A stretch of 64,000 nt of DNA from Lepidurus packardi (Eukaryota > Arthropoda > Branchiopoda > Notostraca > Triopsidae): the NCBI GenBank assembly GCA_023053545.1, contig JAKZAN010000005.1, positions 7,068,001-7,132,000 on the forward strand, read 5' to 3'. Below the pieces are notes generated by a model, which was not told the DNA's origin, did not search any database, and worked only from the letters and a program-made list of their open reading frames with translations. Both the position numbers and the translations under genes were made by a program. Below are positions 13,268 to 28,994 of this stretch, piece after piece; the first letter of the stretch is position 1; each line of letters begins with the position of its first letter.

Positions 13268-13873
13268 CTATCATTGAAAGTGGAAATAAGATAAATAACC
13301 TTTTATTGACAAAAACTGAACGCGAAAACACATGATTTGAACATGGAGGATATGGTGTGAGGGTGGGGGATTCTATACACAAAATCGACCTCACCGCAAC
13401 ACTAGCACCATCTATTTCCGGACTGCAAAGTTCTAAGGAAACGTAAAATCTAGTTTTTGAATATGTACAGCGACCTTTGTCTCCAAACGACCTGTCACTT
13501 TGTTCCTTTACAGCGTTTAATAGCTTATACATACAATGCGAATCAACACATAAAAATTCTACTATACCCTCTTTTACGTTGGTATCGTAAGCGTCGAAGC
13601 ACCTTGCAATCGGTGCAATATTCTGAAAGAATCGATCATTACAAACCCAACGATCGATAGTAAGTAAGAGACATTAAAATTTAAATTTTCAACCGTTTTA
13701 TTTTAAATCTTATTTACAATGGGCAAAAAAGATGAGATGAATATGACTTTATACAAGATGGTTTCACACCGGATACAACCCGATGGCTCCGTAAATAAAC
13801 TTTCTAATGCACTTAGGATTTCCAAAGCAATTTGTAGAGATCTTCGCGAAAATAGTTCAGAAAGATACGAAGC
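13268..13873. other. Spacer between PIGY-like exon and histone H1
   Basis: This stretch should hold the missing 5' part of the PIGY-like gene and the 3' UTR of H1. Several GT donors are present on the minus strand, but none gave a convincing first exon in phase with the 13267 acceptor. No other gene was recognised. Confidence 0.4.
13697..13702 (-). promoter_or_regulatory. Poly(A) signal AATAAA downstream of H1
   Basis: AATAAA on the minus strand, about 170 nt after the H1 stop. I saw no histone 3' stem-loop in the interval, so this H1 message is probably polyadenylated. Confidence 0.5.
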
Positions 13874-14718
13874 TTATTTTTTCGCGGTAGTGGCTTTTTT
13901 CGTTGTTGCCTTCTTGGCTACAACTTTGGGTTTTGCGGGCGAAGCCTTTGCCGGGGCAGCCTTTGCAGTCTTGCTCTTCTTGGGTGAAGATTTGGCGACA
14001 ATCTTGGGCTTGGGAGCAGCGGGCTTCTTGGTAGCCTTTGGTTTGGGAGGTTTCGCAGCAGCGGCTTTTGCAACAACCTTCTTAGCGGGACTGGCAGTAG
14101 CTTTCTTGGTGGTAACCTTAGGCTTCTTAGCAGCAACAGCTTCCTTCTTGGGAGAAGCTTTGACAGCTTTGGGCTTGGCAACTTTCTTAGTTCCAGTAGC
14201 TTTAGGGACTTCGGCTTTCTTCGCAGCGGGCTTCTTGACAACAGCTTTTTTGGGCTTAGCTTCGACAGCTGGAGCAGCTTTGGGTTTCTTCTCAGCAGCA
14301 TTCAAACGAAAAGAACCAGAAGCTCCTTTAGCTCCCTTGGTGTTCTTGAAGGTGCCCGAAGTAACACCGCGTTTCAAAGCTTGCTTCAGGTGAGTGTTTG
14401 CGACTTTGGCATCAGCACCAACGTTGTAGTTGGCCAATATATACTTAAGGACGGCTTGACGGGAAGAGCCGTTGCGCTCCTTCAAAGCGTTGATTGCAGC
14501 AACAACCATCTCACCTATTGAGACGAAAGAAATTGCAGTATTAGTACAAGGTGTCAAATTAAACATATATAGTGTGGGAAATTACCATATGGTGGATGAG
14601 CTGCGGGAGTCTTGGGCTTCTTCTGCTTAGGAGCCTTCTCGGCTTTGGCCTTAGATTTAGGTGGCGATTGTTGAGCAGCAACAGCGGGCACGGGGGATGG
14701 AGTAGCGTTATCTGCCAT
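13874..14718 (-). CDS. Linker histone H1 (spliced, replacement-like)
   Basis: Two exons, 14718-14586 and 14514-13874, encode 257 residues. Linker histones bind the nucleosome dyad and linker DNA and compact chromatin in the nucleus. Residues about 1-40 are a Pro/Ala/Lys-rich N-terminal tail. The winged-helix globular domain follows (HPPYGEMVVAAINALKERNG, then SSRQAVLKYILANYNVG, and GVTSGTFKNTKGAKGASGSF). The rest is a Lys/Ala/Pro tail with repeated KKPAAKK, SPKK and ASPAK elements, the usual CDK-site context. The intron splits the Gly codon at the start of the globular domain. An intron, no visible stem-loop and an AATAAA signal suggest a replication-independent variant. A 224-codon frame on the opposite strand is a by-product of the Lys/Ala codons. 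Confidence 0.95.
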
Positions 14719-16999
14719 GGTAATTGATGAAGATTTGCAACACGACGAACTTCCAAAAACTTTGGATGACGATTGGTAAATGTGTGATGGAGCTCTGTCC
14801 CGCCGCCCGGCCTCAAGTACCTGAGAAGCGGACCATGAAAGCAGAGACCGGTCCGTGTAAATTGGGAAGCGGCAACATGGACCCCGCGAGCGTGGAGCTC
14901 TGTGCTTGTATGCGTCGCAAAATAAATTAATTAGTCTACTCACCTATAGTGTACTTAATAATAACTATACACACTTTTGTTCATCACATATCCAGCTAAA
15001 ATGCCCTTTTTTTTCAGAAGAATCCGTCAAAGAGTTACAGAGAAATTAAACTTTTTCTGGCCTCACACAGCTCGAACGATGAATAGTAGGTCCTTTAGGC
15101 CTTCATTATGGATTAATTAGGTTCTGTAATACATGATTGTTTTAAGTCAAATTAAAGTATATTCATCTATTTATAAAATTGTGAAATTATTTTGCCGTTT
15201 GTAGCTGATGCGAGCCGAAAATTTAATTTCAAAGTGTTCCGAGGAAACACACTCGACCATCGGCGAAGCCATGACGGCGAGCGAGTTGTCCGTTGATGCT
15301 CAAACTTTCAAACGATCTTACTGAACAACCACGTACGTTTATGAGATGAAACTTTGTTGAAAAATACAGCAACAATTCTTGAATAAGTACATATAAATTT
15401 CATTACATTTAATTATATTTAAGTTACTAAATTTTGATGTTGCCTTTTGTCCTATGCTAGGCCAGCTGAATCGTCAGGGTGACGTCAAGCCTTCCTCCTT
15501 TCTCGCATTTGTTTTACAATATTCTTTATAATTCATGAGATACTTAACGGATCTCGATATTAGTTATGCATACTTGAGGATTATTTTGTCATGCGTTTTT
15601 CAATCTTAAAATGATAGCGTTCCGTACTGTATTTGTACAGAAATTTGAAAAAAACTTCGATGCGTATTGGGCTGATGCAGCCAAGAATGAACTAATGGGC
15701 TCAGATTCGTCGTCCAGACTTCTAAACCCAAAGGAAGTTTTTTTACATTTTGTACCAAATTATGAATCGTTTGTACAAAACATATACATTCAAGTATATT
15801 AAATGGTTTTTTGCTTTTGTATTACTATAAAGATCGACATGACTCGACAGGGTTTGTTCAAAAAATGAACATGAATATGTCAGAAGCGAGAGGTGGCGAG
15901 TCAACATTTCGAGCGATGATCAATGGCGGACCCGTCTCCCGCGAACTAAAGTTAATATTTCTGGAATTTCTAATCTGAGTTTACTTCTAGGGCGAAGTGG
16001 GAAGAATTGATGGCAAATGACTATAGACACTCAAGTCAGTTCCCTAAACCTTAAGTATAGGGCATCAATATGTTCATTAGTATCTCGAAACCCTTTTTCA
16101 ATTGCATTTCTTACATATTTTTAAGGAGGTCAGTGCGCTTCGTCACCGTAAGGAAAACGTTCGATTTTGCGACTTGAGAAAATTTTTTTTTACGGCAAAT
16201 TACAGTGGAACTTCGTACATCGTCTAAGTTATACCACAATAGGCGAAGTTAAACACGAACACTTTTTATTCGCCTACTGAAATTTGTTTATTGGCTTGAC
16301 TTTTTTTGCAACTAAAATAAGGAATTGCTTCCGTAACATCGGTATATCTAAAATCTTTACGCATAACTTGTCCCTGGCTTTGAATTTTTTTTTTTCGTTT
16401 TAGTAAAGGAGAATTTGCAAATGTACAACTTTGTGTGAACGACCAAAAGAAAAAAAAAATGAAAAAAACGTAGAGAATTCAAGGAAATAAAAGGGGATTC
16501 CCGCACCGCATCTTCACACGTTATACATGTTAGCAATCACATCCTTGTTTCCATCTTCCTACCCAATATTATCCAGTTTCCTGTTACCACGCTACATATC
16601 AAACGCACTGACAGAGCCGCACAAGTTTGCATTGTGCACAACACATTTAATAGCAGACACTATCAAGTCAAAAACAAAGACAATTTGTACTGTCATCTCT
16701 CAAAAACTTTTGTTAAGAGGGAAACCTCAAGATCTGCCTCATGTCTTTTGCTTTTCCTGCGTATGCTTAAAAATCAACGAGGCTGCATTGGTTAACCTAT
16801 AACAAAAGACCCTTCCAAAGAATTGGCCTGGCAAAAACTGTTAAAAAGTGGACACTATTTTAGGCTAGGGCATATGAGGAACATGACGACACTTTGAAAT
16901 CCTATTTAGAGAGCCAAGAACTGCCGCATTTTTTGCATCTGCTCAAACTAACCCATAATTCATCCATCGGCCGTCGTCACGATAGTTATTTAATGGCGC
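14719..16999. other. Intergenic, with unassigned exon-like segments
   Basis: No gene recognised. Some + strand pieces look exon-like: an ATG frame at 15001 with a basic, aromatic N-terminus and a donor-like GTAGGT near 15089; a GC-richer segment at 15210-15325 after an acceptor-like TTTGTAG; an open frame at 15611-15802; a GC-richer segment at about 15835-15945 after TATAAAG; and a short segment at about 16127-16148 between TTTTTAAG and GTAAGG. I could not join them into one frame. The left edge is the promoter side of H1, the right edge the 3' flank of the MAP kinase kinase gene. Confidence 0.35.
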
Positions 17000-18245
17000 T
17001 TAAACACCCATAAGTTCCAGAATCTCGGAGGCAAAGGCTGATATATCGGTTTGCTTAGTAGCGTGCAATTTAACGAAGGGATGTTCCAGCAACTGCTTAT
17101 ACGTGGGACGCTTCAAGTAATCTTTTTTTAAACTAAAACAAGAATAATGAAAAAAGTAATTAAAACCCGTACTAATAATAATATTTCTGATTACCAATGA
17201 TGAACAAAGTCGACGAATTCTGGCGTAAAGGAGCCGGCTGGTAAACTAGGTGGATCTCCCAAAACGACCTGTTTCACTTGATCAAACGGAGTACCCCATT
17301 GGTTGTACGGGAACGTGCCCGTAGCTAGTTCAAATAAAGAAATTCCCAAGGACCAGACGTCGGAACGTACGTCATACTTATCCGGGCTACCCATAGGATC
17401 AATCCGCTCGGGCTAAAAGATTTCGTAACAGTTAAACTACCGAGAAAAAGTTTTGAAAGCGTGAGCTTACCGCCATATAAGGTTTGCATCCTGCATCAAT
17501 GGTTTTAGCCACCGAATTGACCAAATAGCCCGAAATGCCAAAGTCGCACATTTTGACTTCACCCTTCCGGTTGATGAGGATGTTGGACGGTTTGACATCA
17601 CGGTGAATTACGTGCAATTCCGCGTGAAGATAATGCAATGCGCATACTACTGCATAGACTACTTGGCCCAAAAAGTCTTCGGGTAAGCGGCGGCCATGTT
17701 TAAAAGCAGCCATATAAAACTTGTCCAAAGACGTGCCCATGCATTCCATGCAAATCCAGACATCCCCTTCCCTGAACAAAGCACCGTAGAATGTTACGGT
17801 ATAGGGACAGTCTGAGGAACGCATGGAGATGTCCAAATCCATCAACAAGCGCTTCTGCTCTTGTGTGTTGACTGTTACTGGTATACGCTACATCGTGCGA
17901 AAAAGAAAAAAAATTACTTATTATAGTCAAGTTTCTAGTCAGCGAATTATGATTTACTTTAACGGCCATGATTGTGTCGCTGAGACGGTGCCTCATTTTC
18001 TCTACTATGCCATAAGCTCCTTGTCCCAAGAGTCCAAGCGGTTCCAAATCGTCCGCTTCGACTTCAAATGTGCGGTCATTGATGGTGATCGTTGTACGTT
18101 TGTCCAAATCCCGTGGAGGAGCTACTGGAACTTCTGGTTCAGTAGGCATTGTGATTTTGGGCAAAGATTTCTTGGTTCTTTTGTCTAAGATGTTCAACTT
18201 ACAAATTATAAACTCAAGAACTCAAATAAAATTACTTTGAAGCAT
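17000..18245 (-). CDS. Dual-specificity MAP kinase kinase 3/6 (p38 activator)
   Basis: Five coding exons: 18245-18236, 18184-17958, 17887-17471, 17412-17195 and 17132-17000, encoding 334 residues as in MKK3/MKK6. The family phosphorylates Thr and Tyr of p38 kinases in stress signalling. Seen: a basic N-terminal docking stretch (KRTKKSLPKI), the PPRDLD and DDLEPL signatures, glycine loop GQGAYG (57-62), ATP lysine K79, HRD at 174-176, DFG at 194-196, the activating S204 and T208 in SVAKT, and the PERI substrate motif. The first coding exon has only 10 nt (ATG plus seven bases), placed because it restores the family-like start MLQNKRTKK. The exon probably begins at 18497 after a 5' UTR intron (18592-18498). 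Confidence 0.93.
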
Positions 18246-19021
18246 TTTGAAACTTTAAACAAGGGCCTCAAGGTAACAGGACCTTCAACACTTCAGGAGA
18301 AAGAAAGATATAAAATCCAAGTGACGGGGGAAAGGCAAGCTGATCTAGTCAAGCAGTGGCACCGAGTATTCCATATTGTAACACGATTCCATGGTTCCGG
18401 CTTGAGAAACACTTGACGATTAAGACGGACAAAAGATAATTACTGCCTGCCTTGGTATTCTGTAAAGAACTAAAAAATTTATTCTCCCTTCAGATCACTG
18501 CAAACAAAATAAATTAAGTAAAGCAAGTCTGCTTTCTTTTACGCAACTTTGGTATCTGTAACTCTTACATATCTCAAATAAGGTTTACTTACAACGTGAC
18601 TGCTGTATTAAACAATTGTTTCGAATTTCAAAGAAAACGCTTATATAGCCAGTCAAATATAGCAAAAATCTCCGCCGTTTATCGATGAATCACCAAAACA
18701 CCCAAACACAACAAAAACGACTACAGCCAAGGGGGAACGTACCACAAATGTAACTGAGAAAGAAAAAGACCCCAGCGCCGTCTGGGCCTGAAAACCCTTT
18801 CAACCAATCAGAGCGCTTAATTAAAGAATTCTGATACAACTATTCTATTTAGCATATGTAGCCTTCCAGTTAAGTACTCATAACAGGAGCTTTTACATAG
18901 AAACATAAAGGACAGACAAGGACACTACTTTTTAGAAAAGGCAAAATAGACGTAATTAAACTGCTGGTAAGCGAAAAAAGTACCTCCTTTGGACCCTAAC
19001 CCCCAAGATTAGTTATACACT
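18246..19021. other. 5' leader and promoter side of the MAP2K gene; 3' flank of the zinc-finger gene
   Basis: On the minus strand a GTAAGT donor at 18592 and a TTTGCAG acceptor ending at 18498 fit an intron in the MAP2K 5' UTR. The 5' UTR would then include a 15-codon upstream ORF (18392-18345) whose ATG has A at -3 and G at +4. No further gene is visible. Confidence 0.45.
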
Positions 19022-20144
19022 TTACCGATGGGTCTTATGATGAAGAGCCAATTTTTTCTTGTTAGTAAACATTTCGAAGCAAATGTTACAGGTGTAAGTC
19101 ATCTTATCTTTGACCGGGACCACTCCATGCGTAGTTACATGTTTTTGTAAATGCTCGTTCCGGGTGAAGCTAATGTTGCAAATAGAGCAAGTGTAGGGTT
19201 TATGGTTAGAATGGACGTTAATATGTCGGTTCCTGTGTTCTCGGCGCGAGAATTTTCTATAGCAGATGGGGCATTCGAAGGGTTTTTCTTTGGTATGGGT
19301 AAGTAAATGCCTATCACGGTGATGTTTGCGTAGAAACGACTTGAAACAAATAGGACATTCATTCTGGCCAGTGTTGCAGACGCTTCCGATACTGCTGCTG
19401 GTGCTACTACTACTACGCGAAGGCATTTCTGCATCAGTTTCGATTTTAACGTCCGGGCGTTTGCATGTCTGTCGATGCTGGGCAAAATCATAACGCCGCG
19501 TGAACTGTTGGTGACATATGAGACAAGTGCAAGGCGCTTGGGGCTTCGCTGTACCTTCCGAAGAACCTGCACAACTTTTCATATGCTTTTCGCGCTTGTC
19601 TGATCTATAGGGAATGCCGCAAGCGTCGCAAGTAATAATTTTTCTTCGCCGATTGCCAGGCGGTTGTGGCGAGCCTGCTACACTTCCCGAGCGCTGAACT
19701 TCATGAGGCTTTTCAACCCAAACGCAACCTTTTGCCAAAGTTTTGGCATGGCTCGCCACATGATCTTTGGACAAGAAATTCAGGCCGCAAGAGCAGGAAA
19801 ACGTTGTCGTTTCCAAATTCCCATGAGCTAGTATATGTTTCTGTAAGCTTTCTAAGCTTTCAAAACCGTTTTTGCATTCGTGGCAGAAGGAAGAGCGGAT
19901 TTGGAAGTGGTTGTTGGGTGCCAAAGGTGCATTGGGATTGGGTGGCATCGGCTCCGGCAATGATGGCGCGATTGCAGGGGCTTGAAAGTAGTTTGAAGGA
20001 CCTTGGTAGTGTCCATGAACGTAATTAGTCGCTGTGGGATTAAAATGTCCATAGATTCCTGAAAAGAGTCAAGGTCAGGAGCTTAGTTTGACGAATAACA
20101 GCACAACTAGCTATGAAGCGTCTCTCACCTTCTCTAGCAGCCAT
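19022..20144 (-). CDS. C2H2 zinc-finger protein, about eight fingers
   Basis: Two exons, 20144-20129 and 20058-19022, encode 350 residues. The first exon carries only MAARE plus one base. After a Pro/Asn-rich N-terminus come about eight zinc-binding units: CHEC, a short CSC-type, two degenerate C2HC units (CDACG and CLICHQQF), then four classical fingers (CPICFKSF, CPICYRKF, CSICNISF, CNICFEMF). The CPICFKSF and CPICYRKF fingers are followed by linkers resembling TGEKP (THTKEKPFEC, VHSNHKPYTC). A Ser-rich stretch (RSSSSTSSSIGS) separates the two halves. Such tandem fingers usually bind DNA in the nucleus, so a transcription factor is likely, but I cannot assign a named orthologue. The gene lies downstream of ZFR on the same strand. 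Confidence 0.85.
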
Positions 20145-20758
20145 AACGCTAGAACTGGCAAGAAAGTGAAAGCCCGGTGACTCCAGCGTAGTTCTTGTGA
20201 CGACGAAATTAACTCTAACAAGCTTCTTCAGTTGGCAGTGGCAGTCCCAGATGTAATGGAAAGTTGGTAGATATCAAGTAAGACATACAAGGGCAACCGC
20301 GAGCTGCAAAGCCTGTAGAAAGAACACACGTTAATAACTGAAACGGGGTTCCTGTTGCAATATTAAAAAATTAGATCATCGCTTTATAATAAAATCTTAC
20401 TTTCTTGCCTAAGTGTACCAAGAAGACGCAAATTTTTGGATCAAATCTAACACTTTTTTCTAGCTGTCAACTGTCAACATTTTATTAGTACCAGGATTGA
20501 CCGTTAGTCTTTCCTTGAACAGGTAGTGGCGCGCAACTCAATTGTTTTGAAACAAAAGGAATTATTGATAATTTGATAGAACAACGTTCTTAAGTCCGTG
20601 TATACTAAATCAGCAAGGAGACAAAAATGAAAGTGAAATTCTAACACTTGTCAATTAGACATCAGGAAGGACAATGGTCAAACAGTACGCACAAAACATG
20701 AAATTCCATCAATTTGTTGAACCTCATATGGTTATCAGTTACGGTCATAATGCCTTTA
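20145..20758. other. Spacer between ZFR and the zinc-finger gene
   Basis: This 614-bp interval holds the ZFR 3' UTR and the promoter and 5' UTR of the zinc-finger gene, both on the minus strand. No coding potential is evident. Confidence 0.5.

Positions 20759-20760
<2 letters not shown>
20755..20760 (-). promoter_or_regulatory. AATAAA overlapping the ZFR stop codon
   Basis: The ZFR reading frame ends GTC TAA TAAAGG, so AATAAA begins inside the stop codon. If used, the 3' UTR would be only about 10-30 nt long. Confidence 0.45.
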
Positions 20761-25459
<4,699 letters not shown>

Positions 25460-25847
25460 TATTATTAGAAATAATACCGGCAAACTTCACAAAAGTCATG
25501 AAACGCCACTAATTGTGACAGAATTAGCCGCTACCAAGCGGAAGGCGCTGTGTCGTTTTCAAAATGGCGCTAGAGAGTATGAAAGAGAAGAAGAATGTTT
25601 AAAAGTTTCTTCATCCTACCAAAACCGTATTAGCGCTAGTGTCGCTTTTCAAAATGAAAAGTACTTTCCATAGCATTCGAGGTTCAAAAATATCCCGCTG
25701 CAGGCGCTTTTTCTACAATAATGGTTACAAAGCTTAGGTACAATTCGACGAACGCTCTTTGATAATGGATTGCTTATATTTATATTGTCACGTGTACTCA
25801 CGATTTTTGGTTTCAAATACAAACCGTAGTATCTTATTTACGTCATT
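25460..25847. promoter_or_regulatory. Divergent promoter region ZFR / FDXR
   Basis: The 388 bp separate two start codons facing away from each other, so both promoters must lie here or in the first introns. No clear TATA box was identified. Confidence 0.6.
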
Positions 25848-27672
25848 ATGAATTTACGGGCATGTCAGACCACCTGCCGCTGGTTCAGGTGTTACAAAAG
25901 TGCGAACACCAGTTTATCTTCTGCCAGCTCATGGAAGACGGCAAATAATGTGAGATTTGTGTCCACTCGAGTTTGTATCGTCGGAAGTGGACCGGCTGGT
26001 TTTTATACCGGACAATTTTTACTTAAAGTAATACTCATAAAATACGTGGATTGGACTAATCTGGTGTTCGAAAGGGAAACGATTTAATAGAAGTCGATAT
26101 CTACGAAAGATTGCCAGCACCCTTTGGCTTAGTCAGATACGGTGTCGCTCCAGACCATCCCGAAGTTAAAAACGTCATAAATACCTTCACAAACACTGCC
26201 ACGAGTCCCAGAGTTAAGTTCTTTGGCAACGTGAGTGTAGGGACCAATGTTTCTTTAGCCGAACTCAGGGAAGCTTACCATATCGTTATCTTGGTAAACC
26301 AAAATATTTTCATAGCGTAATCAACATTCAATTCGTTCTGCTATAGGCTTATGGAGCTGCTCAAGATAAATGGATAGGTATTCCAGGCGAAACCTTGCCA
26401 AATGTAGTGTCAGGTCGAAAATTTGTCGGCTGGTATAACGGCCTCCCAGAAGATAAAGATTTGGAAGTTGACTTAAAAACTGACACTGCAGTCATCGTTG
26501 GACAAGGAAATGTTGCGTTGGATATTGCTCGTATCCTGTTAACTCCTGTAGATATCTTAGCGGTACACGACTACCCTGAGAAGGTAAAGGAAGTGTGTTT
26601 TTTTATAAATTTTGGTTTTCTCAGAAAACAGATATTTCGGCCTATTCCTTACGAGAACTTAGATCCAGTCAAATCAAACGCGTTTACATTGTTGGGAGAC
26701 GAGGGCCACTGCAAGTTGCTTTCACAATTAAAGAGTTACGTGAACTCGTTAAGTTGCCCTCCACCCGCGCCCATGTTCAAATTAATAATATCCCGTCCAT
26801 CGAAGCGATTATTCCCAGTAAGTATCCGTACTTTTTTAAAAATAAAATTACTTCAAGTATTCATTTAAGAGATTTTTTTTTCATTATATTAGGCTTAAAC
26901 AGACCAAGAAAGCGGTTAACTGAACTTATGATTAGCTCCGCACAATCAGACCTGCGTGCAGAGTTTAAAAAGGAATGGCACTTGAAATTTTGGGCTAGCC
27001 CAATAGAAATTTTGCCAAACGAAACCAATTCGGGAATTGGTTCTATCGTGTTAAGTATTAATAGACTGAAAGGAGACCCAGCATCGGAAAGCGCGAATGT
27101 GGAAGACACGGGTTTGAGAGAAACCATTCCTTGTGGGTTAATTCTTCGAAGCATCGGCTATAAAAGCCTACCCTTAAGTGCTGAGTTACCCTTTGATATC
27201 CAACGTGGGGTCATAAAACAGGAGGAGGGAAGGGTACAAAATATGCCTGGTAACGAACTTAAATCTAGTTTTTCTGGGCAAACAAGTTGTAATCCTTTGC
27301 TTAAGGTGTATACTGTAGCGGATGGTTAGCTACAGGTCCAGTTGGGGTAATAGCTACTACCCTGGCCAGTGCCCATCAAGTAGGGAAGACTATTTTAGAA
27401 GATTTAAAAAGGGAAGAATTCCTCAATGTTAAGCAGGAAAAGCCAGGTTCAAAATTAATTAACCAGATTCTACAAGACAGAGGTAATACATACATTTTTA
27501 GCTAATTTTCGTGTATTTCAATGTGATTTTAGGAGTGAACCCAGTCAGTTTTGATGACTGGCTAAGACTGGATGAAGAAGAAAAACGACGTGGTTCACAG
27601 ATGCATAAACCGAGGGAGAAAATAGTCGATATCAAGGAAATGCTAAATTTGGTCGAGAAAAAAGGGGAATGA
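25848..27672 (+). CDS. NADPH:adrenodoxin oxidoreductase, mitochondrial (FDXR)
   Basis: Seven exons encode 500 residues: 25848-26027, 26075-26293, 26347-26583, 26625-26817, 26893-27249, 27306-27482 and 27533-27672. The flavoenzyme passes electrons from NADPH to mitochondrial ferredoxin for Fe-S cluster and steroid synthesis. Seen: a basic, Ser-rich presequence (about 1-38), the FAD motif VGSGPAG (45-51), [27 protein letters not shown], the NADP-binding [17 protein letters not shown] and [46 protein letters not shown] followed by GPVGVIATT, and the C-terminal [10 protein letters not shown] and KPREK. An apparent break near 27325 is explained by the intron 27250-27305, which restores PGVYCSGW. 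The stop lies 63 bp from the convergent CNPY stop. Confidence 0.95.
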
Positions 27673-27735
27673 AAAGGATCAGTTAGCAATGTAATCTAGA
27701 TTGTATTGAGTTTCGGCACGTATTGCAGTATTGGA

Positions 27736-28801
27736 CTATAGTTCCTGTTTTACCACAACTGGACTAGAGTCACCTTTCTCGTGAAGACATTTTTGCATGT
27801 CTTTGGGAAGTGCTCGCTCCACGCAAAGGAAATGAGACAAAGTTTTTTGGCCTTGATTTTCGAAATACCATGAGTGGATGTCATCTTCATAAGATTCCAA
27901 GAAATTTTCGCACTATCGTAGAAGGGTTGAGACAGTAATTAAGAAAATACATGCGTGAAAATAAGGATTTTACCTGAGCTTTTAACTGAGAAACTTCAGC
28001 CGAGGGTTTGTTCCATAATTCATACGGAATTCCTAGCTCAACCTTCACTCCTTTAGCTCTAAAAAAAGATGGCTTAGCGTACTTCTGTTACAACATCGTT
28101 ATCTTAGGAGTGATGACACAACTTACACTAAACCGTGAAGTGTTTGGAATGTTTGGCTCATACCCTTGGCAAAGCGGGTAGAGTCTTTACGTTCTTTATG
28201 GATATTATACTGCAGGATTCTCTCGCAGAGGCCTTCCATTGATTCAATTAGACGTAGCTCCCTAGAAGAGATAAGGAAAAGATATGAAACTCTGAATGTT
28301 CATTTTAGTAAAATTATTACGAATGTTTATATTCTTTCCGGACCTTCTTCTTGTTATTCTCAATACTGTAACCGGTTTCTAGCATGTCATGGCTTTTTCC
28401 AGTTTCTTGCAGTTTGCTTTCCAACTCTGCAGTGACGATTTTGCATACTAAAAATCAAGCAATTGTTGTAAGAAAAATGTTGAATTTTGGTTTCCCGGTT
28501 TGATTTGAAACCGGAATAGAGCAACCAACGCCATCTTTATCTACCAAACATAATTTTCGAGTGTTATTTCATCTTTACCCAAGTCTTTCTCGACATTTCG
28601 TACAGGTACAGTACAATGATGCTTTATAACATGCATATTACAGCCGTTTTATTTCTAGATTGTAGCACATATATGAATCATAGTCCAGGTCTGGTGCTGC
28701 TTACCTTCACAATCGTCAGCAAACTTAACTCCGTCCTCGTCTGCGCCACGTATGGCAGGATAGTTTAGTAGAGCGGATAAAAATATGATTAAGAAATTCA
28801 T
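27736..28801 (-). CDS. Canopy family ER chaperone (CNPY3/4-like)
   Basis: Five exons encode 206 residues: 28801-28705, 28447-28321, 28261-28127, 28058-27974 and 27912-27736. CNPY3/CNPY4 are ER lumen proteins; CNPY3 assists Toll-like receptor folding together with gp96. Seen: a signal peptide ([20 protein letters not shown]), six cysteines in saposin-like spacing ([30 protein letters not shown]), and family signatures [39 protein letters not shown]. The C-terminus is VVVKQEL; KQEL resembles a KDEL-type ER retrieval signal. It shares a 193-bp divergent promoter region with the NUDT8 gene. Confidence 0.9.
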
Positions 28802-28994
28802 TCTTTAGAGTACTAATCTACGTCAATTGTGTGTTCAAAGTTAAAACAACAAAAAATCAACAGTCGTCGCGATTATGAGTAAAATAACCGTTTCCTACAA
28901 ATCGATTTCTAAGCTCAGAATCGATTAAATTGCGCAAACTTTATTATACATACATCGAATTTTAACACAAGCCAATTTTTGGAACGAACGAAAG
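28802..28994. promoter_or_regulatory. Divergent promoter region CNPY / NUDT8
   Basis: Only 193 bp separate the two divergent start codons. The stretch is AT-rich, with no recognisable TATA box. Confidence 0.6.

Noticed and set aside
13719-14393. 224-codon frame on the plus strand over histone H1
   Set aside because: It is the reverse-strand reading of the Lys/Ala/Pro-rich H1 tail, which seldom yields stops; the hydrophobic Ala/Phe/Leu product matches nothing.
27306-27350. Apparent frameshift in FDXR near VYTVADG
   Set aside because: An intron at 27250-27305 with GT-AG borders restores the conserved PGVYCSGW reading, so the frame is intact.
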